DNA of 64,000 bases from Paraburkholderia aromaticivorans (GTDB taxonomy: Bacteria > Pseudomonadota > Gammaproteobacteria > Burkholderiales > Burkholderiaceae): positions 2,356,001 through 2,420,000 of the forward strand of contig NZ_CP051516.1 of the NCBI RefSeq assembly GCF_012689525.1. Reading direction: 5' to 3'. The first letter of the stretch is position 1; the number at the start of each line of letters is the position of its first letter. A model generated the notes under the pieces. The model did not search any database. It saw only the letters and a program-made list of their open reading frames with translations, and was not told where the DNA came from. Below are positions 37,776 to 47,426 of this stretch, one piece after another. The position numbers were made by a program, and so were the translations under genes.

Positions 37776-39265
37776 TATCGCGTTCCCGTCACGGCCGGCT
37801 CCGCGTAATCCTCGCCGTCGATGTCATAGCCCGACGGCTCCCAACGGATCACCAGCAACGTGAGCAGCGAAGCCAGCGGAGCGATCGCGATCAGCCAGAA
37901 CACTTTCGTACCGAGCGCGGCGGCGAGCACTGGAAAGAGAAACAGCGAGACCGTCGACGCGGAACGCACCAGCGTCTGGTTGAAACCCACGCCGATTCCG
38001 CGCAAGGACGTGGGATAGCTCAGCGACGCATACGTCATCGAATGGGAGCCGGGCCCGAAACCTTGCCCGAACAGATAGCCGCCGAGCAGCAGGATCGCCA
38101 CCACGACGAGCGCGCCGCTGCCCGGTTTGCCGATCAGCGCGAGGCCGATCAGCGAGGCGAACTGCAGCGCGTGTCCGAGCACCGTCATTTTCCATGCGCC
38201 GACCGTCGGCGCGGTGCGCACGCCGATCAGACCGCCGACGAACGCAAACGCCAGGTTCAGCGCCAGCGCGGCGATGATCGTCGTGAGCGGCCCTTGATGA
38301 AAGAAGCTGGTGATGATCACCGGCAAGCCGAAGATGATCGCGTTGTAGCCGAACGAAGAAGCGCTGCCGATCACCGCGGCGAGAATCGTGCGGCGGCGAT
38401 ACGTTGCATTGAAGAGCACGCCGTAGTTGCGCCATGAAGCGGCACGCGGCGCTTTAACCGGCACGTCGCTCGCCTCGACCACGGCGTCCACGCCGTACGA
38501 GCGCTTCAGGATGCGCGCGGCTTCGTCGAGATTGCCCTGATTCGCGGCCCACACCGGCGATTCGCTGATATAGCGGCTGCGCACCAGAATGATCGCGATG
38601 GCGGGCACGGCGCCGAAGGCCAGCGTCAGACGCCACAGCCAGCCGAGCTGATGCTCCGGCAGAATCGCATAGAGCCCGAGAATCAGCAGATAGCAGGTAC
38701 TCGTGGCCGCATACCAGGCGGGGCACCAAGCGGCGACGCTGGCCGCCTTGTTGCCCTTGCCCGCCACGCGCGAGAATTCCGCGAGAAACGCCATCGCCAC
38801 CGGCAGATCGAGACCGACGCCAAAACCCATCAGAAAGCGCGCGCCGCCTAGCACCCACGCATTCGGCGCGAGACCCGCCGCGATCGCCGCGACCACGAAG
38901 AACAGCATGTCGGCCATGAACACACGATAGCGGCCGATGCGGTCCGTCAGATAACCGCCGAACAGCGCGCCGAGAATCGCCCCGAAGGTAATGGCCGATG
39001 AAACGAAGCCCACCTGCACTGGCGACAGCGAAAACTGGCGCGCGATGTCCTTGATGCCGTAAGCGAGCGAGGTCAGATCGTAAGCATCCAGAAAGACGCC
39101 GCCGAGCGCGATCGCAATCACGATGCGCGCATTGCTGCCCTTCGCGGCGCCGGCGTTGACGATGCGTGAAACGTCTTGCGCGCTGCGGATGACAGCGGGC
39201 CGCGCCGCGCTGTCGGCGGGCGTTTGAGTGTCGACATCGGTCGATGGAAAAGCAACAGTGGACAT
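37775..39265 (-). CDS. MFS transporter of the sulfur cluster
   Basis: A 496-residue 12-helix major facilitator of the sugar-porter-like group: GGYLTDRIGRYRVFMADM in loop 2-3 and RYISESPVWAANQGN after helix 6. It is the first gene of the minus-strand sulfur operon and shares one base with soxC. Possible roles are uptake of an organosulfur acid or export of sulfate or another product; the sequence does not decide. The ATG at 39265 is chosen because the 15 upstream codons are not conserved in style. Confidence 0.85.
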   Translation of the reverse strand: MSTVAFPSTDVDTQTPADSAARPAVIRSAQDVSRIVNAGAAKGSNARIVIAIALGGVFLDAYDLTSLAYGIKDIARQFSLSPVQVGFVSSAITFGAILGALFGGYLTDRIGRYRVFMADMLFFVVAAIAAGLAPNAWVLGGARFLMGFGVGLDLPVAMAFLAEFSRVAGKGNKAASVAAWCPAWYAATSTCYLLILGLYAILPEHQLGWLWRLTLAFGAVPAIAIILVRSRYISESPVWAANQGNLDEAARILKRSYGVDAVVEASDVPVKAPRAASWRNYGVLFNATYRRRTILAAVIGSASSFGYNAIIFGLPVIITSFFHQGPLTTIIAALALNLAFAFVGGLIGVRTAPTVGAWKMTVLGHALQFASLIGLALIGKPGSGALVVVAILLLGGYLFGQGFGPGSHSMTYASLSYPTSLRGIGVGFNQTLVRSASTVSLFLFPVLAAALGTKVFWLIAIAPLASLLTLLVIRWEPSGYDIDGEDYAEPAVTGTR

Positions 39266-39418
39266 GATCCGGACTTCGCATGAATGGCTGAAGCGTTGCA
39301 TGGTAGCCATCCGCTACACGCCGGCAAAACGACGAATTTAACTATGCAAATCGGGATTTCCGCGCTTGCTTCGTAGTGCGCCATGCAGCGGCGCTATTGG
39401 CAGCACGGTTCGCACTTC

Positions 39419-39438
39419 TGCAGATTTTCTTATCTGCA
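39419..39438. promoter_or_regulatory. Perfect palindrome between the two divergent sulfur operons
   Basis: TGCAGAT-6-ATCTGCA. The dyad sits in the AT-rich divergent promoter region (39266-39558), about 120 bp before the plus-strand binding-protein gene and 150 bp from the MFS start. A LysR- or TetR-type operator is possible; no regulator gene adjoins. Confidence 0.5.
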
Positions 39439-39558
39439 ATGATTGGTTGGATTCGAACGCACGCGAATCTAACGTGTGTAGTTCCTGCGGCCGGCGACCC
39501 GGTTATCCGCCGACCTGAGCTTTTACCCCCGCTCCCATCCCTCGATTGGTATTTGCGC

Positions 39559-40626
39559 ATGCGCTATTTCCGTCTGCTGAAGTCTTTGGTCGCCGTGGCG
39601 ACCCTCTCGCTTGCCGCGGTTCACGCCTATGCCGACAAGCCCGCGGTGATCCGCATCGGCGTCGCGCAACAAGGCACGGGCGATCCGCCCACTTTCGGCG
39701 GCTCGCCGGCGGCGACCGTGCAATTGCAGCAGTCGTTAGAAAAGGAATTCGCCGCCGACGGCATCAAGGTCGAGTGGCTGTTCTTCAAGGGCGCCGGCCC
39801 GGCGGTCAACGAGGCAATCGCCGACAAATCGCTCGACTTCGCCTTCCAGGGCGATCTCCCCTCGGTGCTCGCCCGCGCCAATGGCCTGAAGACGCACCTT
39901 CTGCTTATCTCGGGCGCACGCGTCGGCATCAAGGTCGCTGTGCCGGCCGATTCGGATGTGCATTCGATCAAGGACCTGAAAGGCCGGCGCGTGTCGATCT
40001 TTCGCGGCACCAATCTGCAACTCGTCGCCGACAACGTGCTCGCCGCCAATCAGTTGAACGAGCGCGATCTGCACGTGATCAATCTGGATGCCGCGAGTTC
40101 GCTCGCAGCGCTGGCGTCCAAGGGCATCGACGCGTCGGTCAACGACTACCACGTGTACAAGCTGCGCGATCAGGGCCTCGCGAAGGTGGTCTACGAATCG
40201 CAGAACGACGGTCCGCAATTCACGCGGCAGTCGCATCTGCTGGTCGTCGACGACTTCGATCATGCGCATGCGGATATCGTGCAGCGTGTCGTCAACGTGT
40301 TCGTGCAAGGCGCGCAATGGTCCTCCGACGAAGCGAACCGCGATGCGCTCTTCAAACTGTGGGCCAAAAGCGGCGTGCCCTATTCGTCGTGGCAGGCCGA
40401 GTTCGCCAATCAGAAGCTGAAGGACCGCAACTCACCGTTGATCGATCCATTCATCGTGGGGCGCTATAAAGCCGTCGCGACGGATGCGCTGAACCTGAAA
40501 CTGATCCGCCAGCCGGTCGAGGTCGATGGCTGGTTCGAAACGAAATATCTCGACAACGCGCTACGCACGCAAAAGCTCGACCACTACTGGACGCGTTATG
40601 ACGTTGCGGGAAAACCGCAAAGCTAA
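39559..40626 (+). CDS. ABC transporter substrate-binding protein, AtsR/SsuA-like
   Basis: A 355-residue periplasmic binding protein; the signal peptide ends at AAVHAYA|DK. The pattern IRIGVAQQGTGDPPTFGGSP, FKGAGPAVNEAIADKSLDFA and KGRRVSIFRGTNLQLVADN places it with sulfonate/sulfate-ester binding proteins. It begins the plus-strand operon SBP-permease-permease-ATPase-monooxygenase-dioxygenase. No good ribosome site is seen; the signal peptide defines the ATG. It is distinct from the binding protein at 33714-34766. Confidence 0.88.
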   Translation: MRYFRLLKSLVAVATLSLAAVHAYADKPAVIRIGVAQQGTGDPPTFGGSPAATVQLQQSLEKEFAADGIKVEWLFFKGAGPAVNEAIADKSLDFAFQGDLPSVLARANGLKTHLLLISGARVGIKVAVPADSDVHSIKDLKGRRVSIFRGTNLQLVADNVLAANQLNERDLHVINLDAASSLAALASKGIDASVNDYHVYKLRDQGLAKVVYESQNDGPQFTRQSHLLVVDDFDHAHADIVQRVVNVFVQGAQWSSDEANRDALFKLWAKSGVPYSSWQAEFANQKLKDRNSPLIDPFIVGRYKAVATDALNLKLIRQPVEVDGWFETKYLDNALRTQKLDHYWTRYDVAGKPQS

Positions 40627-40644
40627 CCCACCGGAGCGATCACG

Positions 40645-41505
40645 ATGAGCGAAACCGCAATCCACGTCGAACGCGAACGGCTCGCGCCTTCCAGTACACC
40701 GCAAACGTCTCACGTTCCGCTGTTTCGTGAGCCGTGGCTGCGCGCGCTCGCGTGGCGGCTCGCCCCGTGGGTCTTGCCGGCGCTGCTGTTCGCACTGTGG
40801 GCCGTGGGTTGCGAACGCGGCTGGATCGCGCCGCAAATTCTGCCGGCGCCCGAGCGCGTGTTCGAGACGCTGGTCGAGTTGGCACAGAGCGGCGACCTCG
40901 CGCGCAATACGCTGGTCAGCCTGCAACGCGTGCTGCTCGGTTTCGGCGCGGGCACGCTGCTCGGCTTCGCGCTCGGCGCGGCGCTGGGGTTGTCACGCAC
41001 GCTCGAAGCTTATGTGCTGCCGAGCTTCAATGCACTCGTGCAGATTCCGGTGCTTGGGTGGCTGCCGTTTTTGCTGTTGCTCGTGGGCGTGGGCGAACCG
41101 CTCAAATACATTCTGATCGCGCATGCGGCGCTCGTACCGGTCACGTTGAGCACGCTGCAGGGATTCCGCCAGACACCCGCCGCATTGGATGAAGTCGCGC
41201 GCGTGTTCGAGTACAACGGTTGGCAACGGATTGTCTATCTCGTGCTGCCCGCGGCGGTGCCGACGCTCGCCACGGGCGTGCGGCTCGCGTTCACGAAAGC
41301 CTGGCTCGCGCTGGTGGTCGTCGAACTGGTGGCGTCTTCCGAAGGGCTCGGTTATCTGATCGTCTACGGGCGGCAACTCTTTCAACTCGATCTGGTGATG
41401 GCGTCGGTGGTCGTGGTCGGCGCGATTGGTTATGCGGTGAATCGTGCGCTCGATGCGCTCGAAGCGCGCCTGCGACGCGGACAGCCGTCGGCATTTCGCG
41501 AGTGA
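40645..41505 (+). CDS. ABC transporter permease, first of two
   Basis: A 286-residue permease of the nitrate/sulfonate/taurine class with six predicted helices. The EAA loop is DEVARVFEYNGWQRIVYLVL. GGAG precedes the ATG and the gene follows the binding protein by 18 bp. A second, different permease gene follows; in AtsB-type sulfate-ester systems the two permease halves are fused, here they are separate. Confidence 0.88.
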   Translation: MSETAIHVERERLAPSSTPQTSHVPLFREPWLRALAWRLAPWVLPALLFALWAVGCERGWIAPQILPAPERVFETLVELAQSGDLARNTLVSLQRVLLGFGAGTLLGFALGAALGLSRTLEAYVLPSFNALVQIPVLGWLPFLLLLVGVGEPLKYILIAHAALVPVTLSTLQGFRQTPAALDEVARVFEYNGWQRIVYLVLPAAVPTLATGVRLAFTKAWLALVVVELVASSEGLGYLIVYGRQLFQLDLVMASVVVVGAIGYAVNRALDALEARLRRGQPSAFRE

Positions 41506-41550
41506 TCGCATGAACGACGCACACATGGCGCCACACGCGAGGAAACTACG

Positions 41551-42423
41551 ATGAAGCTCTTCAAGCGTTCCAATCAGTCGGAACAGTCCGCCGACGCATC
41601 CTGCGATTGCAGCGCCCCCGCTTCCTTCCGACGCGCTGCCCAGCCGCGCCGCCCGCTGCTGACACGCGTCGACTGGCGCGGCGCCGTCTTGCCCGTCGTC
41701 GCCATTGTGATCTGGTGGGCCGTCTCGGCAGCGCATGTGAGCAAAAGCGGATTGCTCGTCAGCCCGGCGCAGGTTCTCGCCACCGCGTGGCAGCAGATCG
41801 AGAGCGGCGCGCTGCTAAAAGCGCTCTCGGCGTCGCTTGCACGCGAAGCGAGCGGCTTTGTGATCGGCACGCTGGGCGGCCTGCTGCTCGGCAGCGTGCT
41901 CGGCTTTTCGCGACTCGCGACACGCATGATCGGACCGAGCTTCGACACCTTCAAACAGATCTCGCTATTTGCGTGGATCCCGTTGATTTCCGTGTGGTTC
42001 GGTCTGGGCGACGTGGCGAAAGTCGTGTTCCTCTCGCTCGCCGCGCTCCTGCCCGTCACCGCACATACCTGCGACGGCATCCACGCGGTGCCGCGCGCCT
42101 ATATCGAAGTCGCACGCGCCTTCCGTTACTCGCGATGGCAGCTCATCCGCGCCGTGATTCTGCCGGCCGCGCTGCCGTCGATCTTCACCGGCATCTATCT
42201 CGCCTTGATCTATTCGTGGCTCGCCACGCTCGGCGCCGAATATCTGCTGGTGGCCGGCAGCGGCATCGGCAACACGCTGATCGACGGCAGCGAGCAGTTC
42301 CGCATGGATCTGGTGCTGTTCGGCGTGATCGTGATCGGCGTGACGGGCTGGGCGTTGAACGCGCTGGCGCGCGCCGTGGAACGGGCGATCTTCGCACGCC
42401 GGTTCCAGTCGGCCACGCGCTGA
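41551..42423 (+). CDS. ABC transporter permease, second of two
   Basis: A 290-residue permease of the same class. The EAA loop is IEVARAFRYSRWQLIRAVIL, and the C-terminal part has VAGSGIGNTLIDGSEQF. GAGGAAAC lies 4 nt before the ATG. Identity to the first permease is modest by eye, so the transporter is probably a heterodimer served by the single ATPase downstream. Confidence 0.88.
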   Translation: MKLFKRSNQSEQSADASCDCSAPASFRRAAQPRRPLLTRVDWRGAVLPVVAIVIWWAVSAAHVSKSGLLVSPAQVLATAWQQIESGALLKALSASLAREASGFVIGTLGGLLLGSVLGFSRLATRMIGPSFDTFKQISLFAWIPLISVWFGLGDVAKVVFLSLAALLPVTAHTCDGIHAVPRAYIEVARAFRYSRWQLIRAVILPAALPSIFTGIYLALIYSWLATLGAEYLLVAGSGIGNTLIDGSEQFRMDLVLFGVIVIGVTGWALNALARAVERAIFARRFQSATR

Positions 42424-42458
42424 AACCTGCAGATGAACTTTCACTCTCCGGACCGCTC

Positions 42459-43346
42459 ATGACTGCTTCCACGCTCTCCGACAGCATCGACATTCTTCAC
42501 GTCAGCAAGCACTACGCCCAGCAAGACGGCACGCCGCTCGCGGTGCTCGACGACATCAGCCTGCGCGTGCGCGCCGGTGAATTCGTCAGCGTGCTCGGTT
42601 CGAGCGGTTGCGGCAAATCCACCTTGCTGCGACTGGTCGCGGGACTCGACACCGACTATAGCGGCGACATCGTCGTCGCGGGCGACAAGGTGCGCGATAC
42701 GTCGCTCGAACGCGGCATCGTGTTCCAGGATCACCGGCTGTTTCCGTGGCTCACGGCGTCGCAAAACATTCTCGCCGCGCTGCGTAACGCGCCGCTTTCC
42801 GCACGCGAGAAACGCGAAGCCGTGGCGGAACATGTCGGGCTGGTCGGCCTCAACGGTTTTGAAAATGCCTACCCGCATCAACTGTCGGGCGGCATGGCGC
42901 AGCGCGTGGCGATCGCGCGCGGTCTCGTCAATCGTCCGCGCGTGCTGCTGCTCGACGAGCCGTTCGGCGCGCTCGACGCGCTCACGCGCGGCCGTTTGCA
43001 AAACGAGTTGCAGCGCATCTGGGAACACGAACGCATCACGATGATCCTCGTTACGCACGATGTCGACGAAGCGCTTTATCTCGGCGACCGCGTCGTCACG
43101 ATGGCGCCACGGCCGGGCCGCATCAAGCGGATCGTCGATGTCGCGTTGCCGCGTCCGCGCGAGCGCAACGATCCCCGCTTCATCCGTTTGCGTGACGAAG
43201 TGCTGGCCGACTTCGCCGAGCACGACGGCGCGCAACGCGAACCACGCGAGGATCGCGATGATCGCGGTGGCGATAAGCCGCGCGGTGGCACGCGCATTCC
43301 GCAAGTAGCGAGTTCGCCGATCACCGAATGGCGGCTCGCATGGTGA
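42459..43346 (+). CDS. ABC transporter ATP-binding protein (SsuB/AtsC type)
   Basis: A 295-residue ATPase: Walker A GSSGCGKST, Q-loop FQDHRLFPWLTA, signature LSGGMAQRVAIARGL, Walker B VLLLDEPFGALDAL, and H-loop VTHDVDEAL. The last 50 residues are a charged, low-complexity tail (EPREDRDDRGGDKPRGG) not needed for ATPase activity and unusual for the family. The much longer frame open from 41607 is an overlap artefact across the permease gene. Confidence 0.9.
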   Translation: MTASTLSDSIDILHVSKHYAQQDGTPLAVLDDISLRVRAGEFVSVLGSSGCGKSTLLRLVAGLDTDYSGDIVVAGDKVRDTSLERGIVFQDHRLFPWLTASQNILAALRNAPLSAREKREAVAEHVGLVGLNGFENAYPHQLSGGMAQRVAIARGLVNRPRVLLLDEPFGALDALTRGRLQNELQRIWEHERITMILVTHDVDEALYLGDRVVTMAPRPGRIKRIVDVALPRPRERNDPRFIRLRDEVLADFAEHDGAQREPREDRDDRGGDKPRGGTRIPQVASSPITEWRLAW

Positions 43347-43392
43347 TGCGCGCGGTCACTCCTATCCACAACAATTCTTCATGGAGCAGACG

Positions 43393-44766
43393 ATGAGCGG
43401 TGACAAGCAGCAGAAGCGGCAGATCAGACTAGGCGCCTTCCTCATGGAAACAGGCCATCATATCGCCGCATGGCGGCATCCCGATGCGCATGCAAGCGGC
43501 GGGCTCGACTTCGCGCACTACGCGGAACTCGCGCAGATCGCCGAGCGCGCCAAATTCGATGCGATTTTTTTCGCCGACAGCGTGAGCGTACGTGACACGA
43601 ATCTGCCTTCGCTATCCCGCACCGCCCGCGCCGATCATTTCGAACCATTGACCTTGCTATCGGCACTCTCGGTCGTGACGAAACACGTCGGCCTGATCGC
43701 GACGGTCTCCACGACATTCAACGAACCCTATAACCTCGCGCGCAAATTCGCTTCGCTCGATCATCTGAGCGGCGGCCGCTCGGGCTGGAATCTCGTCACG
43801 TCGAGTACGGAATCCGAGGCGCTCAATTTCAGTTTCGAGCGCCATCCGGAGCACGCGGTCCGCTACGAGCGCGCGCGAGAGTTCTACGACGTGGTGGCCG
43901 GCCTGTGGGATAGCTGGGAAGACGATGCGTTTCTCCGCGACAAGGACAGCGGTGTCTACTTCGACCCGGACAAGCTGCACGTGCTCGGCCATACGGGCAA
44001 GCACTTCAAGGTGCGCGGGCCGCTGAACGTCGCGCGTTCGCCACAGGGCTGGCCGGTCGTCGTGCAGGCCGGCGCGTCCGAGGCCGGACGCGAACTCGCC
44101 GCGCAAACCGCGGAGGTGATCTTCGTCGCGCATCAGACGCTCGAGGAAGCGCAGTCGTTCTATCGCGACGTCAAAGGGCGTCTCGCGAAGTATGGGCGCG
44201 CGCCGGATCATCTGAAGATCATGCCGGGCATTTTCCCGATTGTCGGCCGCACGCAGGAGGAAGCCGAGGAGAAATTCGCCGCGCTGCAGGACCTGATTCA
44301 TCCGACCGTCGGTCTCTCGCTGCTGTCGAATATGTCGGGCGGCGTGGATCTCTCGCAGTATCCCGTCGATGGGCCGTTGCCCGAATTGCCGGAAACGAAC
44401 GGCGGCAAGAGCCGTCAACGGCTGCTATTCGACCTCGCGCGGCGCGAGAACCTGACGATTCGCGACCTGTATCTGCGCATCGCGGGCGCGCGTGGGCATC
44501 AGCAAGTGGTCGGCACGCCAAAGAGCATTGCGGACCAGTTACAGCAGTGGTTCGAAGAAGAAGGCGCCGATGGTTTCAACATCATGTCGCCATGGTTGCC
44601 GGGCGGCTTGACGGAATTCGCCGAACTGGTCGTGCCGGAATTGCAACGGCGCGGACTGTTCCGCACGGAATACGAGGGAAGCACGCTGCGCGAAAACCTC
44701 GGGCTGCCGCGCCCTGTGAATCGTTATGCGTCAGCGACGCAGCAGGTAGCCGCCATAGCAAGTTGA
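43393..44766 (+). CDS. NtaA/SnaA/DszA-family flavin-dependent monooxygenase
   Basis: A 457-residue FMN-dependent bacterial luciferase-like monooxygenase of the NtaA/DszA/DmoA group, enzymes that oxidise sulfones, dimethyl sulfide or chelators with FMNH2 from a separate reductase. Typical blocks: FDAIFFADSVSVRDTNLPSL, LSGGRSGWNLVTSSTESEAL, VQAGASEAGRELAAQTAEVI and the C-terminal FNIMSPWLPGGL. GGAG precedes the ATG at 43393, so that start is preferred to the one four codons upstream. Its location between the sulfonate transporter and a TauD-type dioxygenase implies C-S bond cleavage. No flavin reductase gene lies in the window. Confidence 0.9.
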   Translation: MSGDKQQKRQIRLGAFLMETGHHIAAWRHPDAHASGGLDFAHYAELAQIAERAKFDAIFFADSVSVRDTNLPSLSRTARADHFEPLTLLSALSVVTKHVGLIATVSTTFNEPYNLARKFASLDHLSGGRSGWNLVTSSTESEALNFSFERHPEHAVRYERAREFYDVVAGLWDSWEDDAFLRDKDSGVYFDPDKLHVLGHTGKHFKVRGPLNVARSPQGWPVVVQAGASEAGRELAAQTAEVIFVAHQTLEEAQSFYRDVKGRLAKYGRAPDHLKIMPGIFPIVGRTQEEAEEKFAALQDLIHPTVGLSLLSNMSGGVDLSQYPVDGPLPELPETNGGKSRQRLLFDLARRENLTIRDLYLRIAGARGHQQVVGTPKSIADQLQQWFEEEGADGFNIMSPWLPGGLTEFAELVVPELQRRGLFRTEYEGSTLRENLGLPRPVNRYASATQQVAAIAS

Positions 44767-44834
44767 TCAGCGACGGCATTCGCGCCGCCGGACACGTTCT
44801 CTTCACCAAGACATCAGGACATCAGGAGCCTTTC

Positions 44835-45782
44835 ATGAGTGCAGCCGCAGTGCAGGACGTACAGTCGATTCAGGTCACGCCGCTTTCCGCGCACATCGGC
44901 GCGGAAATCCATGGTGTCGATCTCACACAGAAGCTGGACGCGCGCCAGATCGCGGAGATTCGCGCCGCGCTTCTGAAGTGGCGCGTCGTCTTCTTTCGCG
45001 AGCAGTTCCTCACGCATGAGCAGCACGTCGCCTTCTCGGCGCAGTTCGGCGAACCGACCTTGGGGCATCCGGTGTTCGGTCACGTGGACGGTCATCCGGA
45101 GATCTACTCGATTTCGAAGTACCGCAAAGCGACGCGTTTCGAGGGGCAAACGCTGCAACGCCCGTGGACCGGCTGGCATACGGACGTGACGGCCGCGCTC
45201 AATCCTCCGTGGGCGTCGATCCTGCGTGGCGTGACGATTCCGCCTTACGGCGGCGACACGCAGTGGACCAACCTGGTGGCTGCCTACCAGAAGCTTTCCG
45301 CACCGCTGCGTGCGTTCGTGGACGGTCTGCGTGGGCTTCATCGTTTCACGCCGCCGGCCGGCGCGAGTGGCACGGAGGCGTTCAACAAAGCCGTCGAGCA
45401 ACGCACGCTCGTCACCGAACATCCGCTGGTCAGGGTCCATCCGGAAACGGGCGAGCGGGCGCTCTATGTGAGCCCGAGCTTCCTGAAGTCGATCGTCGGC
45501 GTGAGCCCGCGCGAAAGCCAGGCGTTGCTCGAACTGCTCTGGGAACATGTGACGCGGCCGGAGTTCACCGTGCGCTTCAAATGGGAGGCAGGCAGCGTGG
45601 CATTCTGGGATAACCGGGCGACGGCTCACCTTGCGCCCACGGATATTTTCGATCTCGACTTCGACCGGCAACTGTATCGCACGACGCTCGTCGGCGACGT
45701 GCCCGTTGGCCCGGACGGCGCGCAATCGGTGGCGATTGAAGGCTCACCGGTGAGTGCCGCCGCGGCGGTCGCGTTGAACTGA
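44835..45782 (+). CDS. TauD/AtsK-like alpha-ketoglutarate dioxygenase
   Basis: A 315-residue Fe(II)/alpha-ketoglutarate dioxygenase. Metal ligands His115-X-Asp117 lie in TGWHTDVTAALNPPWASILR, the distal histidine in NRATAHLAPTD, and the co-substrate arginine in DRQLYRTTLVGD. The PPYGGDTQWTNLVAAY block is typical of both taurine dioxygenase TauD and alkylsulfatase AtsK. Together with the AtsR-like binding protein in the same operon, AtsK-type sulfate-ester cleavage is as likely as sulfonate oxidation. AGGAG precedes the ATG. Last gene of the plus-strand operon. Confidence 0.9.
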   Translation: MSAAAVQDVQSIQVTPLSAHIGAEIHGVDLTQKLDARQIAEIRAALLKWRVVFFREQFLTHEQHVAFSAQFGEPTLGHPVFGHVDGHPEIYSISKYRKATRFEGQTLQRPWTGWHTDVTAALNPPWASILRGVTIPPYGGDTQWTNLVAAYQKLSAPLRAFVDGLRGLHRFTPPAGASGTEAFNKAVEQRTLVTEHPLVRVHPETGERALYVSPSFLKSIVGVSPRESQALLELLWEHVTRPEFTVRFKWEAGSVAFWDNRATAHLAPTDIFDLDFDRQLYRTTLVGDVPVGPDGAQSVAIEGSPVSAAAAVALN

Positions 45783-45845
45783 GGACAACGGCGCGGCTCG
45801 CGAGCAGACAGCCGGCAACAGACGCAGCAAAGAGCCATCGCAACC

Positions 45846-45866
45846 CTGACCGGCGCTGTCGGTCAG
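45846..45866. terminator. Stem-loop between convergent operons
   Basis: CTGACCG-7-CGGTCAG, perfect 7-bp arms, in the 106-bp gap between the dioxygenase and rarA, which converge. Possible bidirectional terminator. Confidence 0.4.
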
Positions 45867-45888
45867 ATCGACAGCGTGCGATGCGCGC

Positions 45889-47202
45889 CTAGCGCTTCTG
45901 TTTCCCGCGCGCCTGCGCGTCGAGTTCGCGCAGGTGATCGAGCTTGTCGCTGATTCTGGATTCCAGTCCGCGCGGCACGGGTTGATACCAGCGTTGTTCG
46001 GCGACATCGTCCGGGAAGTAATGCTCGCCCGCGGCGTACGCATCCGGTTCGTCGTGCGCGTAGCGGTAGTCCTTTTTGTAGCCGAGATCCTTCATGAGTT
46101 GCGTCGGCGCATTCCGAAGATGCAGCGGCACCGCGCGCGTGCGGTCGCCGCGCACGAATGACAGCGCCGAGTGCCACGCCATGCTGACCGCGTTCGACTT
46201 CGGCGCGACAGCGATATACACGAGCGCTTGAGCGAGCGCCAGTTCGCCTTCGGGTGAGCCGAGCCGTTCATAGGCCTCGGCCGCGTTCAGCGCGACCTGC
46301 AACGCTCGCGGATCCGCATTACCCACCTCCTCGCTCGCCAGGATGACGATGCGGCGCGCGAGATAACGCACGTCGACGCCGCCGTCGATCATTCGCGCCA
46401 TCCAGTACAAGGCCGCATCCGGATCGGAGCCACGGGCGGATTTGATCAGCGCGGAAATCTGGTCATAGAACTCCTCGCCGCCTTTGTCGAAACGCCGCGT
46501 CGTTGTCGCGGACGCCGTGCTGACGAAGCCCGCGTCGATGCGCGTGCGCCCGGCTGCCGTTGCGGCATTGGCGAGTTGCTCGACGAGGTTCAAAAACTTG
46601 CGGCCGTCGCCGTCGGCGAAGCCGATGACGGCATCGATTGCGGATGGCTGGAACTCGATCGGTCCCAACACCGTTTGAGCGCGTGTGAAGAGCTGCCGCA
46701 ATTCCTCGTCGGATAGCGGCTTCAGCACATACACCTGCGCGCGCGACAGCAGCGCGCTGTTGACCTCGAAACTGGGATTCTCCGTGGTCGCGCCGATGAG
46801 TGTCAGCCGGCCCGTTTCCACGTGCGGCAGCAAGGCGTCCTGCTGACCTTTGTTGAGCCGGTGAATTTCATCGAGGAACAGGACGGTCGAGCGGCCCCGA
46901 TGGTCGAGCATCTGCTGGGCGCGCGCGGCGGCCTCTCTCAGTTCCTTGACGCCGGCGGCGACGGCGGACTCGGCGATGAACTCGTAGTCGAACGCCCGCG
47001 CGGCGAGCCGCGCAATCGTCGTCTTGCCGACGCCGGGCGGCCCCCACAGGATGAACGAGTGCAGCCGTTGGGAGTCGAGCGCGAGCCGCAGCGGCTTACC
47101 CGGGCCCAGCAGATGAGACTGCCCGACGACGTCGTCGAGCGATTCGGGCCGAAGCTGCTCGGCAAGCGGCGCGCGAGGCGGGGTGGCAAAGAGATCGGTC
47201 AT
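45889..47202 (-). CDS. rarA: Replication-associated recombination protein RarA (MgsA)
   Basis: A 437-residue AAA+ ATPase of the RarA/MgsA/WRNIP1 family that acts at stalled replication forks in the cytoplasm. Walker A is [10 protein letters not shown], Walker [21 protein letters not shown], sensor 1 [20 protein letters not shown]. The C-terminal tetramerisation domain contains [19 protein letters not shown] and [18 protein letters not shown]. In many Burkholderiales it follows lolA; here it is followed by the sulfur operon in the opposite direction. The start at 47202 gives the normal family length. Confidence 0.95.
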   Translation of the reverse strand: MTDLFATPPRAPLAEQLRPESLDDVVGQSHLLGPGKPLRLALDSQRLHSFILWGPPGVGKTTIARLAARAFDYEFIAESAVAAGVKELREAAARAQQMLDHRGRSTVLFLDEIHRLNKGQQDALLPHVETGRLTLIGATTENPSFEVNSALLSRAQVYVLKPLSDEELRQLFTRAQTVLGPIEFQPSAIDAVIGFADGDGRKFLNLVEQLANAATAAGRTRIDAGFVSTASATTTRRFDKGGEEFYDQISALIKSARGSDPDAALYWMARMIDGGVDVRYLARRIVILASEEVGNADPRALQVALNAAEAYERLGSPEGELALAQALVYIAVAPKSNAVSMAWHSALSFVRGDRTRAVPLHLRNAPTQLMKDLGYKKDYRYAHDEPDAYAAGEHYFPDDVAEQRWYQPVPRGLESRISDKLDHLRELDAQARGKQKR

Positions 47203-47426
47203 GGTGCGGATAGCGTGCGGCTTTTCCCGTGGCAGGCGTGCGGCCCAAGGGTTTGAGTGGCCGCGAAAAACGCCTTTATATCTTGTCAGTCGACAGAAGA
47301 ATACTCGTTTCAACCTGAACCGACATTGTCGCCGCTATCCACGCCGGTGCGCGGCTCCTCCGCTCCACTCGACGCGCCCCACGCTTGCGGCTATCTTACG
47401 GACACGCACGTTCGAAGGGCACAACC

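Noticed and set aside
41607..43346. 579-codon frame spanning the second permease and the ATPase
   Set aside because: Only the last 295 codons resemble an ATPase; the earlier part lies out of frame over the permease gene.
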